A DNA stretch of 64,000 nt from JAGVLN01 sp964515755. GTDB taxonomy: Bacteria > Pseudomonadota > Alphaproteobacteria > Rickettsiales > JABSSG01. The position numbers were made by a program, and so were the translations under genes. This document shows positions 26,262-35,211 of this stretch, in pieces. The first letter of the stretch is position 1; every line of letters begins with the position of its first letter. Location: positions 46,648 to 110,647 of the forward strand of contig CAZEVK010000002.1 of the NCBI GenBank assembly GCA_964515755.1, written 5' to 3'. Under the pieces are notes generated by a model. That model was not told the origin of the DNA. It worked only from the letters and a program-made list of their open reading frames with translations, and did not search any database.

Positions 26262-28067
26262 TCAAAATTCACTAAGAGCGTTATTATGATTATTTTCTCC
26301 AATTATAGGTATTAAACCACTAGCCAGATAATTAATCATTAATAATTCAAATACCTCTAGATTGAAATTGTCTTGATTAACTGCATCATGCAATATTGTA
26401 GGAATATCAGGCGTATTAACTGCTCCATTTTCCATTAACATATTAGTTGTTAGCTCATTATCAAGAGAAAATCTCAATGCGTTACTACTAGCAACATCTA
26501 CTTCATGATTTATCAATAAAGTAATAACATCTATAAGTTCATTAGCAACTGCTAAACTTAATAGACTAACTCCTCTATTATCCAACGCATTGACATCTGC
26601 TCCATTATTTATTAACAAGCTAGTTACATTTAAGTGCCCGCGTAATACTGCTATGCCAAATGGAAGAAATCCATGAATATCCAACGCATTGACATCTGCT
26701 CCATTATTTATTAATAACTCAACTAAATTTATTTCCCCAATTCTAATAGCCCATGCTAAAGGATTATTGCCTTCACACACCACAGGAACTAATTGTTCAT
26801 CGGCGGTCACTAAAGTAAATTCGTGAGGTATTGATATATGGTTTATACGATTTGGTACTAATGAATTAACATTTGCCCCAGACGCCATCAATAAAGTAGC
26901 TATATCATTTATCACATTATTATCTATACCCGCTAAATTTGTAAGTATTTGTATATGCATAGCACCATTATGCCCTAATAAAGTAATAGGCTCTTGACTT
27001 TGATATGATTCTAATGTGCAGACTACATTACCGCCTGCTGATGAAGTAATCTTTATTCCATATATTTTCGATTTTACGTTGATACCGTCATCCGGTATTG
27101 ATATGCGGATAATATTCTCAGATTCTGGTGAATTAACATTTGCTCCACGCTCTACCAACAAAGCAGTAATATCTAAATTTCCTATTTCGACAGCCCATCC
27201 TAATGGAGTATCTCCATTATCCAAAGTATTCACATCGCTAATATATGATAAATTAACATCTGCTCCCATATCTGTCAGAAAAGTAATAAAATCTAGATTT
27301 TCACTTCTAACAGCCCAGGATAAAGGAGCATCATATTGATATCCTAGTAAATTAATATCTGCTCCCTTATCAATCAGTAAAACAGCAAATTTAAAATACT
27401 TATGAGCTATGGCTCTTGTCAAAGGTGTTTCATTTTCACTTTCTGGATCAGATAAATTAATATCTACCCCACTTTCTAGCAACGAAATTACAAGATCAAA
27501 TTGACCATTATATATTGCATTCGATAAAGTTATATTATCAGCAGTTTGAATTAAATTAATATTTGCTCCATGTTTTTTTAATAAGCAAGCAGTGTCTGAA
27601 TACCCATAAAATAAAGACCATCCTAATGGAGTGTTTCCATCGTTTCCTGCTGCATTAACATTTGCCCCACAGGCTATTAGTAATTCGGCAATCTCTAAAT
27701 TATTTAAGCCAGGTTGATTTAGCCTTATAAGAATCATTAAAGGTGTACAACCATCACTATCTTGAATATTAGGATCAATATAAGCAAGCACAGCTGTAAT
27801 AATCTCTTGGTTGTTAGTTGATAAAGCTAAGGCTACTGCTGCATTTTCATCTGCTCCATTATTTACAACAATCGGAATATTATTGCGTTGTATAGCGATT
27901 TTTAATAAAGTGTTTATTTTTTCTAAGTCTATAAATTCGATTAATTCTGACATTTTTCTTGTTTCATTAAGACTCAATAAATTATGTAAACGTTCATAAT
28001 AGTCTTCTATATCAAGCTGAAATAAGCGTTTCGATTCATAGTTATTGATATCATTTTTTCTTTTCAT
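26262..28067 (-). CDS. Large ankyrin-repeat protein
   Basis: A 601-residue protein built almost entirely of ankyrin repeats, a dozen or more, from about residue 50 to 570. Typical units are DGCTPLMILIRLNQ, DGNTPLGWSLFYGYSDTACL, NGDTPLGWAVEIGNLDITAL and INNGADVNALDIHGFLPFGI. Several repeats are interrupted by insertions (for example around residues 330-350 and 415-435). There is no signal peptide or membrane segment. It starts MKRKNDINNYESKRLFQLD, and the same MKRKND start occurs in a remnant at 15041. Repeats of this kind bind other proteins. In Rickettsiales many such proteins are secreted into the host cell, but secretion cannot be read from this sequence. Confidence 0.88.
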   Translation of the reverse strand: MKRKNDINNYESKRLFQLDIEDYYERLHNLLSLNETRKMSELIEFIDLEKINTLLKIAIQRNNIPIVVNNGADENAAVALALSTNNQEIITAVLAYIDPNIQDSDGCTPLMILIRLNQPGLNNLEIAELLIACGANVNAAGNDGNTPLGWSLFYGYSDTACLLKKHGANINLIQTADNITLSNAIYNGQFDLVISLLESGVDINLSDPESENETPLTRAIAHKYFKFAVLLIDKGADINLLGYQYDAPLSWAVRSENLDFITFLTDMGADVNLSYISDVNTLDNGDTPLGWAVEIGNLDITALLVERGANVNSPESENIIRISIPDDGINVKSKIYGIKITSSAGGNVVCTLESYQSQEPITLLGHNGAMHIQILTNLAGIDNNVINDIATLLMASGANVNSLVPNRINHISIPHEFTLVTADEQLVPVVCEGNNPLAWAIRIGEINLVELLINNGADVNALDIHGFLPFGIAVLRGHLNVTSLLINNGADVNALDNRGVSLLSLAVANELIDVITLLINHEVDVASSNALRFSLDNELTTNMLMENGAVNTPDIPTILHDAVNQDNFNLEVFELLMINYLASGLIPIIGENNHNNALSEF

Positions 28068-28465
28068 AAATTCTCTGAAATAAATATTTAATTAGTTATT
28101 TTTGAAAAAATTTTGAATTTAAAAGGAGTTGTTTTTTAACAATAAAAAGCAACATAAACAATTCACAATATTGTGTCAATGTTTCATAAAAATAATTAAT
28201 AATTATGTGATTTAAGAAGAGCTTATTAAATAGTAAGTAGAGTCCGTAAAAAGCCTATTATAGCACCCTAAATTGCTTTAAGATTTAAAATATTTTAATG
28301 TGAAATATAAAAATACTCTTTAAGTAAATTTAATTTGTAATAAATTTAGAGAATAATACAGTCATAATTTATATTTATGTTTTTCAATCTTAGATGATTT
28401 TTATCACATTAGTCTTTCTAGAAATTTTAAAGCTTATAGCATCTAAATTATATATAAAGTTTTTC
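28068..28465. other. AT-rich intergenic stretch, nothing recognisable
   Basis: No open frame longer than a few codons and no clear hairpin. It separates the ankyrin gene from the GTA hub gene, both on the minus strand. Confidence 0.4.
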
Positions 28466-29299
28466 TCATTTAAATGTCCCAGAAGTTTTTAAAATTTCAT
28501 CTATTCCAGGAATAGCAGGTTCACCGCGAAAATTAATCGCATTATCGTAACGTTCGCAACAAGTAGAGAATTGCTTATCACACCCGGAAGTAATAATAAA
28601 TTCATCACCAACATTTATCTTATATGGAAGGTCCAAAGCTAAAAAAATAGTATTTTCATACACATCTTTTATCTCTCGCGATAAATCTTTATTTTGACCT
28701 GTTATAAACTGTATTAACCCGTATAAATAGTAATTATTTTCAAATGCCAACTTATCTACAACAATGCCATTATCTTCTAATAAGCTGATCACAATGCCTT
28801 GTTGCTGATATTTTGATAAGTCAATCTTACACTGAGAACTACCAAAATTTGTACGGCAAGTTGGCGAGTAATATTTTCCAATATCAGCATTAAGCTTTTG
28901 TGATAAGCCACGAATTTCTGCAACGAATCTCTGGCCACACAAACGAACCTCGCCAATATAACCGGATTTCAGAATTTCCCTACTTTCTTGAGGTAATTGG
29001 TAATTCACAACAAAAATTTCTACATAAGCATAATCATATAAACCTGCTAACAACTCTTCATGCTTGATTACATCAGAATCTATTACACCTTCGATTTCTA
29101 AGTTATCAACTGAGACGTTAGCTGTATTTTCGATGGAAGTCGATTTAAAAGAGTTTTCAGCGCAATAAACTAAATTATCAATAATTAAGTCGTGAGGATA
29201 TTCAGTGAAACCAATTACATTACCATTGCGTAATTTCATATAACAGCATGTGGTTAGAGTAGTTAAGCTATCAAAAAAATGATTTGGAACTTTTCTCAT
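28466..29299 (-). CDS. GTA hub protein (gp13-like, DUF2163 / phage BR0599 family)
   Basis: A 277-residue protein matching RcGTA gp13. It has the N-terminal DUF2163 region (MRKVPNHFFDSLTTLTTCCYMKLRNG) and the C-terminal phage BR0599 domain, with conserved cysteines in SPTCRTNFGSSQCKIDL and SGCDKQFSTCCERY, then the signature INFRGEPAIPGIDEIL. In the Rhodobacter particle this protein forms the baseplate hub, and the cysteines are known to hold an iron-sulfur cluster. The gene is complete, and its start overlaps the end of the gp12 gene by 4 bases (ATGA), so the two are translationally coupled. It is one of the few undamaged GTA genes here. Confidence 0.88.
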   Translation of the reverse strand: MRKVPNHFFDSLTTLTTCCYMKLRNGNVIGFTEYPHDLIIDNLVYCAENSFKSTSIENTANVSVDNLEIEGVIDSDVIKHEELLAGLYDYAYVEIFVVNYQLPQESREILKSGYIGEVRLCGQRFVAEIRGLSQKLNADIGKYYSPTCRTNFGSSQCKIDLSKYQQQGIVISLLEDNGIVVDKLAFENNYYLYGLIQFITGQNKDLSREIKDVYENTIFLALDLPYKINVGDEFIITSGCDKQFSTCCERYDNAINFRGEPAIPGIDEILKTSGTFK

Positions 29300-29899
29300 A
29301 AAAATATCTCTATTAATGGAATGTTTAACATACTATGAACATTATAATTATCGATTGAGGCTGAAATTTGGTCAGTATCAAAACGAACAGGCACATCAAA
29401 TTCAAAGTCAGCAGAAATTTTTATTTGCGCTTTAGGAAGATGAGGAAAGGTCAAAATGCCGGTGGNNNNNNNNNNTGTCTTTTTTGATGTCTCGATTATG
29501 ATGTCGAAAATATATTTTAATGGAGTTTTCAACCGGCTTAAAAATCTTACGTTGCTCGACAAAATCTCCCAGTTGATAGGTTTTAATCAATTGAAATTCT
29601 AAAGATTTACCGTCAGCAATGGCAATATGTTGATTATCCGCTTTATAATCCAGCCAGTCCTTAAAACGAAAACCTACTGCTTTACCGCGCATTGCGCGAA
29701 AAAATACCAATAATCGATCAAGTTGATCCTTGGTTTTTATTCCGTGAACTACATTATAATGATTACGTGCAGTCAGTGAGTTAATATTACGATACTCATA
29801 ACCTATATGAGTAGTGATAACATCCGTATTAAATTTTGGCCCTCCCGAGATACCATATGAAATATCAGTAGAAAAACGTTCCTCAGAAAAATTTTTCAT
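29296..29899 (-). CDS. GTA distal tail protein (gp12-like, DUF2460), interrupted by assembly gap
   Basis: The family start MKNFSEERFSTDISYGISGG is at 29899; an in-frame ATG at 29917 adds six residues. It continues through NSLTARNHYNV and AMRGKAVGFRFKDWLDYKA to ENSIKIYF, all typical of DUF2460 (RcGTA gp12). Ten Ns at 29466-29475 then interrupt it. On the other side the family C-terminal part resumes as TGILTFPHLPKAQIKISADF and runs to the stop at 29296. The two sides are in different frames across the placeholder, so the true gap is not 10 bases. By comparison with the family about ten residues are missing. It forms the distal tail ring. Whether the gene is intact cannot be told. Confidence 0.82.
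29466..29475. other. Assembly gap (10 N)
   Basis: Ten Ns inside the gp12-like gene mark a scaffold join of unknown length. Confidence 0.95.
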
Positions 29900-30811
29900 A
29901 ATAAGCTTTTTATTCAAAAGAACGGCGATAAGGGGTGTTTCCCCCCTCTTAATGCTGATGTAGAAGTATTTTACTTACTAATACATTTGATTATTAATTT
30001 AATTGAAAAGAATTTTAGAAATCCGTTTGATCTTGCGTTACGCCAAGTGGAAGACTGTCACCTGATGATCTAACTCCATCAAAGTTACTTCCAAGATCAT
30101 CTAATGGAACATTAGTATCAACTTTGTTAAGTAAATCAACACCGTTGCTAATAATTTTTTTAAGAAATTTTTTTGAGGCACGCAATCGAGATTTTTTTGC
30201 TGAATTATTTAGAGAAAAATTATTGCTATTCCCCGCTAACTTTAAAATCATAAGTTTATCCTATTATTAATAATAACTTAATATTTGTGGTCAAAATAAT
30301 ACAATTAACCAAAAATGTCCAGTACAAAATATAAATAATAATAAATATATTGTTTATAGCTGCTAAACTTACCATTTTCACAAGGTTTTTTCTTAAAGTA
30401 ATAACCTAAAGTAAAAAACTTTAGTATAAGCTTATTATCAAGTATTTTAGTAATTCCAGATCATTAAGATCATTTTTACTGAGAAAATTATTGAATTGAT
30501 AAATATTCAATATAACTGACTAAGAAGAGGACAAGCCTTGCATTGAGCAAGGCTATAAAAAATATCAAATTAAATTATAGATTTTGTATTATAACTTAAA
30601 ATTTTATAAGTGCTTCTAAAGTTCAAAGTATAAGTGGATATTATAAAAATTAGTTACATCGAGCTGGTTTCTATGCAAACAAAGAAGCTATTTTAAATTA
30701 GGAGGCTTAGTCGCAAAAATCAGATATTGCATGCAAATTTATAAAACAGTAACCATAAATCAGGATAAGTGCGTTGTTAGAATATATTGCTGAAAGAACA
30801 AAAAAGCCTAG
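29900..30811. other. Long low-coding stretch between gp12 and prohead protease
   Basis: About 0.9 kb in which only the small gene at 30015-30251 and a hairpin AGCCTTGC-ATTGA-GCAAGGCT (30534-30554, perfect 8-bp stem, no T-run) stand out. In intact GTA clusters the connector, adaptor and tail-tube genes lie between the protease and gp12, but no trace of them was recognised here. Confidence 0.4.
30015..30251 (-). CDS. Small basic-then-acidic protein, hypothetical
   Basis: A 78-codon gene with an AGGATA ribosome-binding site 6 bases before the ATG. The N-terminal half is basic (SAKKSRLRASKKFLKKIISN) and the C-terminal half acidic and Ser/Gly-rich (DDLGSNFDGVRSSGDSLPLG). There are no membrane segments and no known family. 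The sharp charge split and the good ribosome site favour a real gene, but it is short. Confidence 0.4.
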   Translation of the reverse strand: MILKLAGNSNNFSLNNSAKKSRLRASKKFLKKIISNGVDLLNKVDTNVPLDDLGSNFDGVRSSGDSLPLGVTQDQTDF

Positions 30812-30837
30812 TTATGAGGACAATATAGCTAAGGCTT
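30799..30837 (-). terminator. Terminator overlapping the end of the prohead protease gene
   Basis: On the minus strand AAGCCTTAG (30837-30829) pairs with CTAGGCTT (30811-30804), with one bulged T and a 17-base loop containing the stop codon. The transcript then reads UUUUUUG. The stem begins within the last codons of the gene. Confidence 0.58.
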
Positions 30838-31336
30838 CGTCTAAGTATTTGTCTATTTGCGATAATAGTATATCGTGACACTTTAGTTCAGTAACGACAG
30901 AAGAACGATTAGCTGGAAATGTTACTAAACTTACTTCCCATAAATCCACCTCCTCAATAATACGAATGCCAGCATCACTCATCCAATAGCTTGTAGGATT
31001 AAAACCAATACTTAATCCATAAATCGCTTTTGCTTCAATCAAAGACACTGCCTCCTGACCACATCTTACATCTGTTAATATCTTTGCCTGAATATACAAA
31101 CCGTGCTGGTCTTCTTGAATATGCTCAACAACACCTATTGGCTTATCTACCATATGCTGCCAGAGAAATACTAGCTTTCGATTTGCATTTAAAGAAGCAG
31201 TAAATGCCCCAGGTATGATCATGTCATTATGCTCATCAGTAATATTAAAAACGCTGGCATAACCAGAAATAGTTTTAAAATTGGCATAGCTTCTTGACTG
31301 CAAAAATTGCATATCTACCTCATTGCTTAAAATCAA
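30812..31336 (-). CDS. GTA/HK97-type prohead protease (gp4-like)
   Basis: A 174-residue protein of the phage prohead protease family (peptidase U35), as in RcGTA gp4. The characteristic blocks are ISGYASVFNITDEHNDMIIPGAF, LVFLWQHMVDKPIGVVE with the catalytic His, YGLSIGFNP with the catalytic Ser, and LWEVSLVTFPAN at the C-terminus. It cleaves the scaffold and capsid N-terminus during head maturation. The gene is intact, although its substrate (capsid, 42455-43638) and portal partner are broken. It overlaps the upstream unrelated gene by 4 bases (ATGA), which puts its translation under a non-GTA cistron. Confidence 0.9.
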   Translation of the reverse strand: MILSNEVDMQFLQSRSYANFKTISGYASVFNITDEHNDMIIPGAFTASLNANRKLVFLWQHMVDKPIGVVEHIQEDQHGLYIQAKILTDVRCGQEAVSLIEAKAIYGLSIGFNPTSYWMSDAGIRIIEEVDLWEVSLVTFPANRSSVVTELKCHDILLSQIDKYLDEALAILSS

Positions 31337-32496
31337 TGATTGTGTACAGAATTACTATGTGGGCGTGTTGATGTTGCCGATACTTCTGATCTTGTAGTAG
31401 CACTACCTGCTTCTGCTGAATTAATCAATTTCTCAACATCTTTAGCCATTTTTGATTGTGAAGGTTTTTTACCAGAAATTAGTTCAGGATTTGCTTCGAT
31501 CTTTTTTGATGGAATAGGTGTAAGTTCAACTATGTCAGGTCCTTTTTTTGGACCATTAAACCAATTACTAACCTTCTCTGCTGCCTCTGTGATCCATGAA
31601 TAATCTTCTGCACTACCAAAAATTGCTCCTCTAAGACTTTTAAGCCCAACAACTAATCTGCTTTCTGGCTTTAATGATGGTGGCTTACTTTCTTCCTCAG
31701 CTCTATATTTTTTAAATTCATTCTCATCATACCCTACCTCTACTTTTGCTAAACTTTCCAATGCACGTACATCTCTTTCAATATTTTCTAAATGTTCACC
31801 AAGTTGAACAGTGCTTCTATTGTAGCTTGGGATACCAAATTTTTGAGCTTTTTCTATAATCCTTTTCCTAGTATCACGATTTTCCTGTAAAGCTATTTTA
31901 CGTTTACCATAAGTACCAACAGCTTCAGATGTGCTTCCCATAGTAAGGACTTCAGGAAGTACGTCAATTGGAAGATATTTAATTAACCCGACACCGTGGG
32001 TTGTTATAGTATCCATAATTACCGCTGTACCCCATTCGATAAACCTAGCTATTCGATATTGCCATGTACCCATGTCCAAACCTTTTCTTGGGGTTTTTTC
32101 ATGCTCGGGATTTTGTTGAGTTTTATTAAATTTACTTTTAATTAATTTTCGCCTTTCCGGATCAGGCTCTAATTTTGCTAAAGCTATATCTAATCGCTTA
32201 ATCATTTCTCCATAATGATCAACTAATTTTTCCCGCTCTTTTAATCTTGACGTTCTATATTCTCTGGCTGTATCAATACCAACACAAATTGATTGTGCGC
32301 CGATAACAATCCCTAAAGACACGGGATTTGATGCTGCCATTCCTAAAGCTAAGGCACGCAAACCTAATCCAGTTAATGGATGTGATGCAAATTTAATAAT
32401 ACCACTAACAATTGGATTATCTAATGGCAGCTTAAAGCGAGAAAAAAATGTTCTTTGAGATGCTTTTCTTAATTCTTCCTCTTCTTCTTCTGTCAT
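31333..32496 (-). CDS. Unrecognised protein coupled to the prohead protease
   Basis: A 387-residue protein that I do not recognise. An acidic start (MTEEEEEELRKASQRTF) is followed by a hydrophobic, Gly/Ala-rich stretch (about 40-75, LGLRALALGMAASNPVSLGI) that could be membrane-inserting. A Lys/Arg/Glu-rich helical middle follows (AREYRTSRLKEREKLVDHYG, later TRKRIIEKAQKFGI), and the tail is Ser/Pro/Thr-rich (SATTRSEVSATSTRPHSNS). There is no signal peptide. Its 3' end overlaps the protease start by 4 bases. The upstream region carries the GTTAACC element about 90 bases before the ATG. It is part of the cargo between GTA genes and an effector-like candidate. Confidence 0.6.
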   Translation of the reverse strand: MTEEEEEELRKASQRTFFSRFKLPLDNPIVSGIIKFASHPLTGLGLRALALGMAASNPVSLGIVIGAQSICVGIDTAREYRTSRLKEREKLVDHYGEMIKRLDIALAKLEPDPERRKLIKSKFNKTQQNPEHEKTPRKGLDMGTWQYRIARFIEWGTAVIMDTITTHGVGLIKYLPIDVLPEVLTMGSTSEAVGTYGKRKIALQENRDTRKRIIEKAQKFGIPSYNRSTVQLGEHLENIERDVRALESLAKVEVGYDENEFKKYRAEEESKPPSLKPESRLVVGLKSLRGAIFGSAEDYSWITEAAEKVSNWFNGPKKGPDIVELTPIPSKKIEANPELISGKKPSQSKMAKDVEKLINSAEAGSATTRSEVSATSTRPHSNSVHNH

Positions 32497-32706
32497 AAAA
32501 ACTCTTTTTCGTAAGTTATAATTATAGGTTATACTTCAAAAATATTGCCATAATTAATGATATGAAGAAAGATTTAAAAAAAGGTTAACGTAATAAAAAA
32601 AATATTTATGGATTATATTTATTGATAAGAAGTATAAATATTATTTTCTGTTAGTAGTTCTCGTACAGGTAGAAATTAATCTCTTTATTAATTCTGCTTA
32701 ATATTT

Positions 32707-33486
32707 TTATCTTTTCTGACCTTGTTTTGTACCTCCCCAAACCTTTGGAACTTCTGGTAGATTATTTGCTTTAAGGTTTCCTAAAAGAGCACGATCTTTT
32801 TCATCTAATTTACTTTCCATCATACCTCGCTGTGCTTCAACATTTCCGGCACCAGCTGCAATTTTTTGCATTCTTGCTCTTATAGCTGCCTGATCAGTAG
32901 CGGATGAGCTTGGAGTTTCAGATTTTGTATTATTAACTTTTTTTAGTTCAAATTCTCCACCTTTAGAAGAATTGCTTCCACTTCGGGCCGGAGTTTCAGA
33001 TTTTGTATTACTAGGAGTTGTCTTAGGAGTATTAGTGCTAGGTGCTTTGGATTCCGTATGAGGTCTTGATTGAAGCTTTGGTTCAGTACTATATTTGATG
33101 CCCATTTTTTCTTGCTGAGCAATTATAGCTTGGTGCCGTTTATCAAAAAAGTCTGATGGACTCTCATCAATTGAAAAAAACTTTATAATATTACGCCTTG
33201 TTTCACCAGCATAATTTCTAAGTTTTACTCCTCCATCTTTAAATATTTGGCTAGAGATTTCTGCAATTCTATTTCTTGTTTCAGGATCTTTATCAATAGA
33301 ATAATTAGGATTGACGGTTTTTTCTAAATCAACAATTGCTTTGGTTAAAAAGCTGTTTATGCCCTTCTCTTTATCCTCACTACTGCCTGCTTTTTCTATG
33401 TATCTATTCACACCACTCATTATAATATTGTACCATGATACTCTTTTCTCATATGCACTTTTTGGCTCTTCACCTGAATCTTTCAT
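32707..33486 (-). CDS. Tandem family member 1 (short C-terminal variant)
   Basis: A 259-residue member of a three-gene tandem family. The N-terminal ~140 residues align with the two neighbours: SAYEKRVSWYN, GSSEDKEKGIN, LEKTVNPNYSIDKDPETR, RRNIIKFFS, SDFFDKRHQAIIAQQEKMGI. A Ser/Thr/Pro linker follows (SNTKSETPARSGSNSSKGGE). Its C-terminus differs: instead of the MTD-AWDKAVA domain it has AAIRARMQKIAAGAGNVEAQ and ends PKVWGGTKQGQKR. No known domain, signal peptide or membrane segment is seen. It is likely co-regulated with its paralogues through the shared GTTAAC element upstream. The function is unknown; an effector role is inference. Confidence 0.65.
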   Translation of the reverse strand: MKDSGEEPKSAYEKRVSWYNIIMSGVNRYIEKAGSSEDKEKGINSFLTKAIVDLEKTVNPNYSIDKDPETRNRIAEISSQIFKDGGVKLRNYAGETRRNIIKFFSIDESPSDFFDKRHQAIIAQQEKMGIKYSTEPKLQSRPHTESKAPSTNTPKTTPSNTKSETPARSGSNSSKGGEFELKKVNNTKSETPSSSATDQAAIRARMQKIAAGAGNVEAQRGMMESKLDEKDRALLGNLKANNLPEVPKVWGGTKQGQKR

Positions 33487-33812
33487 AAACTCTCCATTAG
33501 TTATTAAAGTATATTAATTTATAAATTAAAGAATATTACAATGAATTAATATATACAGAAAAGATTAATGAAAAGTTAACGCAATTACAAAAAATTGTAC
33601 ATGTTATTATATTGATCAAAACTGACTATTAAGCTTCGATAAATTATATATGCTACTAACTGCTTTTCTTTTTCATTACTACGCAGGATAATATCTAGTT
33701 CATGTATAAAGGTTTAACCTTAATATGAAAGAATAATACCAAGTAATAAAAATAATTTAAAATTATCTTTATTACTGAATTAATAGTTATACACCTTTAA
33801 GACTTTGTTATA
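33487..33812. repeat. Duplicated intergenic segment, copy 1
   Basis: This 326-bp spacer aligns along most of its length with the spacer at 34884-35211. Both have ATATATTAA near the start codon, GAATTAATATATRCAGAAAA, GTTAACG, CATTAC-ACGCA-GA-AATATCT and TCATGTATAAA in the same order. So the duplicated unit is gene plus spacer. It holds the promoter-like element for the gene at 33486. Confidence 0.6.
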
Positions 33813-34883
33813 CTATTTTCCTTTAAACGTACCAGGTTTATATACAGTTGGAGTTCTAGATGGATGAACTCCAGTAGTAGTAGCTGCTCCACTATTAATA
33901 ATAGCCGCGCTTGATCTCTCTTCCCTTTCTCGTCGCGCTTTATCTTCACGAACCTCTTCTTTGGATCCTAGTTTTCTTTCTCTTCGACGATCAACTTTTA
34001 CAGCCGCATTCACATTCGTGTTATCATATAAACCTTTTACAAGCATAGCTTGCTTTTTCTTAAATGCATCTGATGTACCAGGTTTAGATGAAGCACTTAG
34101 TACCGCTTTTCCCAAATCTGCTACTCTTCTACTTTCATTAGCTACAGCTTTATCCCATGCTTTATCTGTCATAACACCACTGCTTGTTACTAAAATCTTC
34201 TTGGTCGGAGCTTCAGCTTTTCGTCTAGATTTTTCAGTTTTTGAACTAGTCCTTTCTTTTTCAGCGTCTACAACTGAAGCACTTTCACCCCTACTACTTA
34301 CAGGACTTGTAGCACTAGATTTTACAGCACTAGTGCTTGGTGCTTTACTAGGACTAGCATCAACCACTATAGCACTAGATTTTACAGTGCTAGTAGTGGG
34401 TGCTTTCCTAGAGCTAGCACCAGATATATTAGATGTTGCGCTAGTTTCTGCTGTAGGTTGTGCTTTAGGTTTTTCCGGTTCAGTGCGATATGAAATATCC
34501 ATACTTTCTTGTTTTGCAATTATAGCTTTATGCCGGTTATCAAAAAAGTCTGATATACTTTCAGTATCTGAAAAAAGCTTAAAAAAAGCACGCCTCCATT
34601 CTCCTTTTCCCATTCTTAGATTTATTCCTCCACCTCTAGCTATTTCTTGAGAAATTTCTGCTAGTCTTTTCTTAGTTTCTGGATCTTTATCAACAGAATA
34701 ATTAGAATCAACTGTTTTTTCTAAATTTTCAATAGCCTTAGTTAAAAGGTCGTTGATGCCTTTCTCTTTATCTTCACTACTGCCTGCTTTTGCTATATAT
34801 CTATTCACACTAGCCACCAAAGTATTATACCAGTGTACTCTTTTTTCATATGCACTTTTTGGCTCTTCGCTTGAATCTTTCAT
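33813..34883 (-). CDS. Tandem family member 2
   Basis: A 356-residue paralogue. The N-terminal module (about 1-140) closely matches member 1 (MKDSSEEPKSAYEKRVHWYN; LEKTVDSNYSVDKDPETKKR; ISDFFDNRHKAIIAKQESM). The central ~80 residues are Ser/Thr/Ala/Lys-rich with imperfect repeats (KAPTTSTVKSSAIVVDASPS, then KAPSTSAVKSSATSP). The C-terminal module (about 235-325) is shared with member 3: GVMTDKAWDKAVANESRRVA, KKKQAMLVKGLYDN, and a basic helix RRRERKLGSKEEVREDKARR. No known domain or membrane segment is seen. The modular layout, a conserved head and tail joined by a variable linker, suits a secreted or scaffold protein; that is inference. Confidence 0.68.
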   Translation of the reverse strand: MKDSSEEPKSAYEKRVHWYNTLVASVNRYIAKAGSSEDKEKGINDLLTKAIENLEKTVDSNYSVDKDPETKKRLAEISQEIARGGGINLRMGKGEWRRAFFKLFSDTESISDFFDNRHKAIIAKQESMDISYRTEPEKPKAQPTAETSATSNISGASSRKAPTTSTVKSSAIVVDASPSKAPSTSAVKSSATSPVSSRGESASVVDAEKERTSSKTEKSRRKAEAPTKKILVTSSGVMTDKAWDKAVANESRRVADLGKAVLSASSKPGTSDAFKKKQAMLVKGLYDNTNVNAAVKVDRRRERKLGSKEEVREDKARREREERSSAAIINSGAATTTGVHPSRTPTVYKPGTFKGK

Positions 34884-35211
34884 AAACTTTCCTTATTAGT
34901 ATTAAAATATATTAAGCTATACACTAAAAATAATGCCTGAATTAATATATGCAGAAAAAGATTAATAAGTGGTTAACGAAATTATAAAAAGTTACATATG
35001 AATGATAAATTACAATAAGTCATTAAACTTAGATATTACTATCTGCTGTTACTAAATTTATTTGCTTTTATCATTACCACGCAAGAGAATATCTCGCTCA
35101 TGTATAAAAGTCTGAAGTCAGTGTTGAAGATAAATAACTTTTAACAATAAAAATAAATTGAAATTATTTTTATTACAGAATTAAAACTAAATGCCTAATG
35201 GGCTTTCTATA
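34884..35211. repeat. Duplicated intergenic segment, copy 2
   Basis: The 328-bp counterpart of 33487-33812, with the same landmarks in order. It carries GGTTAACG at 34971-34978, the promoter-like element of the gene at 34883. Confidence 0.6.

Noticed and set aside
30534..30554. Hairpin as an intrinsic terminator
   Set aside because: The perfect 8-bp stem is not followed by a T-run on either strand, and no gene ends next to it.
33961..34650. 229-codon frame antisense to tandem family member 2
   Set aside because: It lies wholly within the better supported minus-strand paralogue, and its Leu/Ser/Ala composition mirrors the Ser/Thr/Lys codons of the sense strand.
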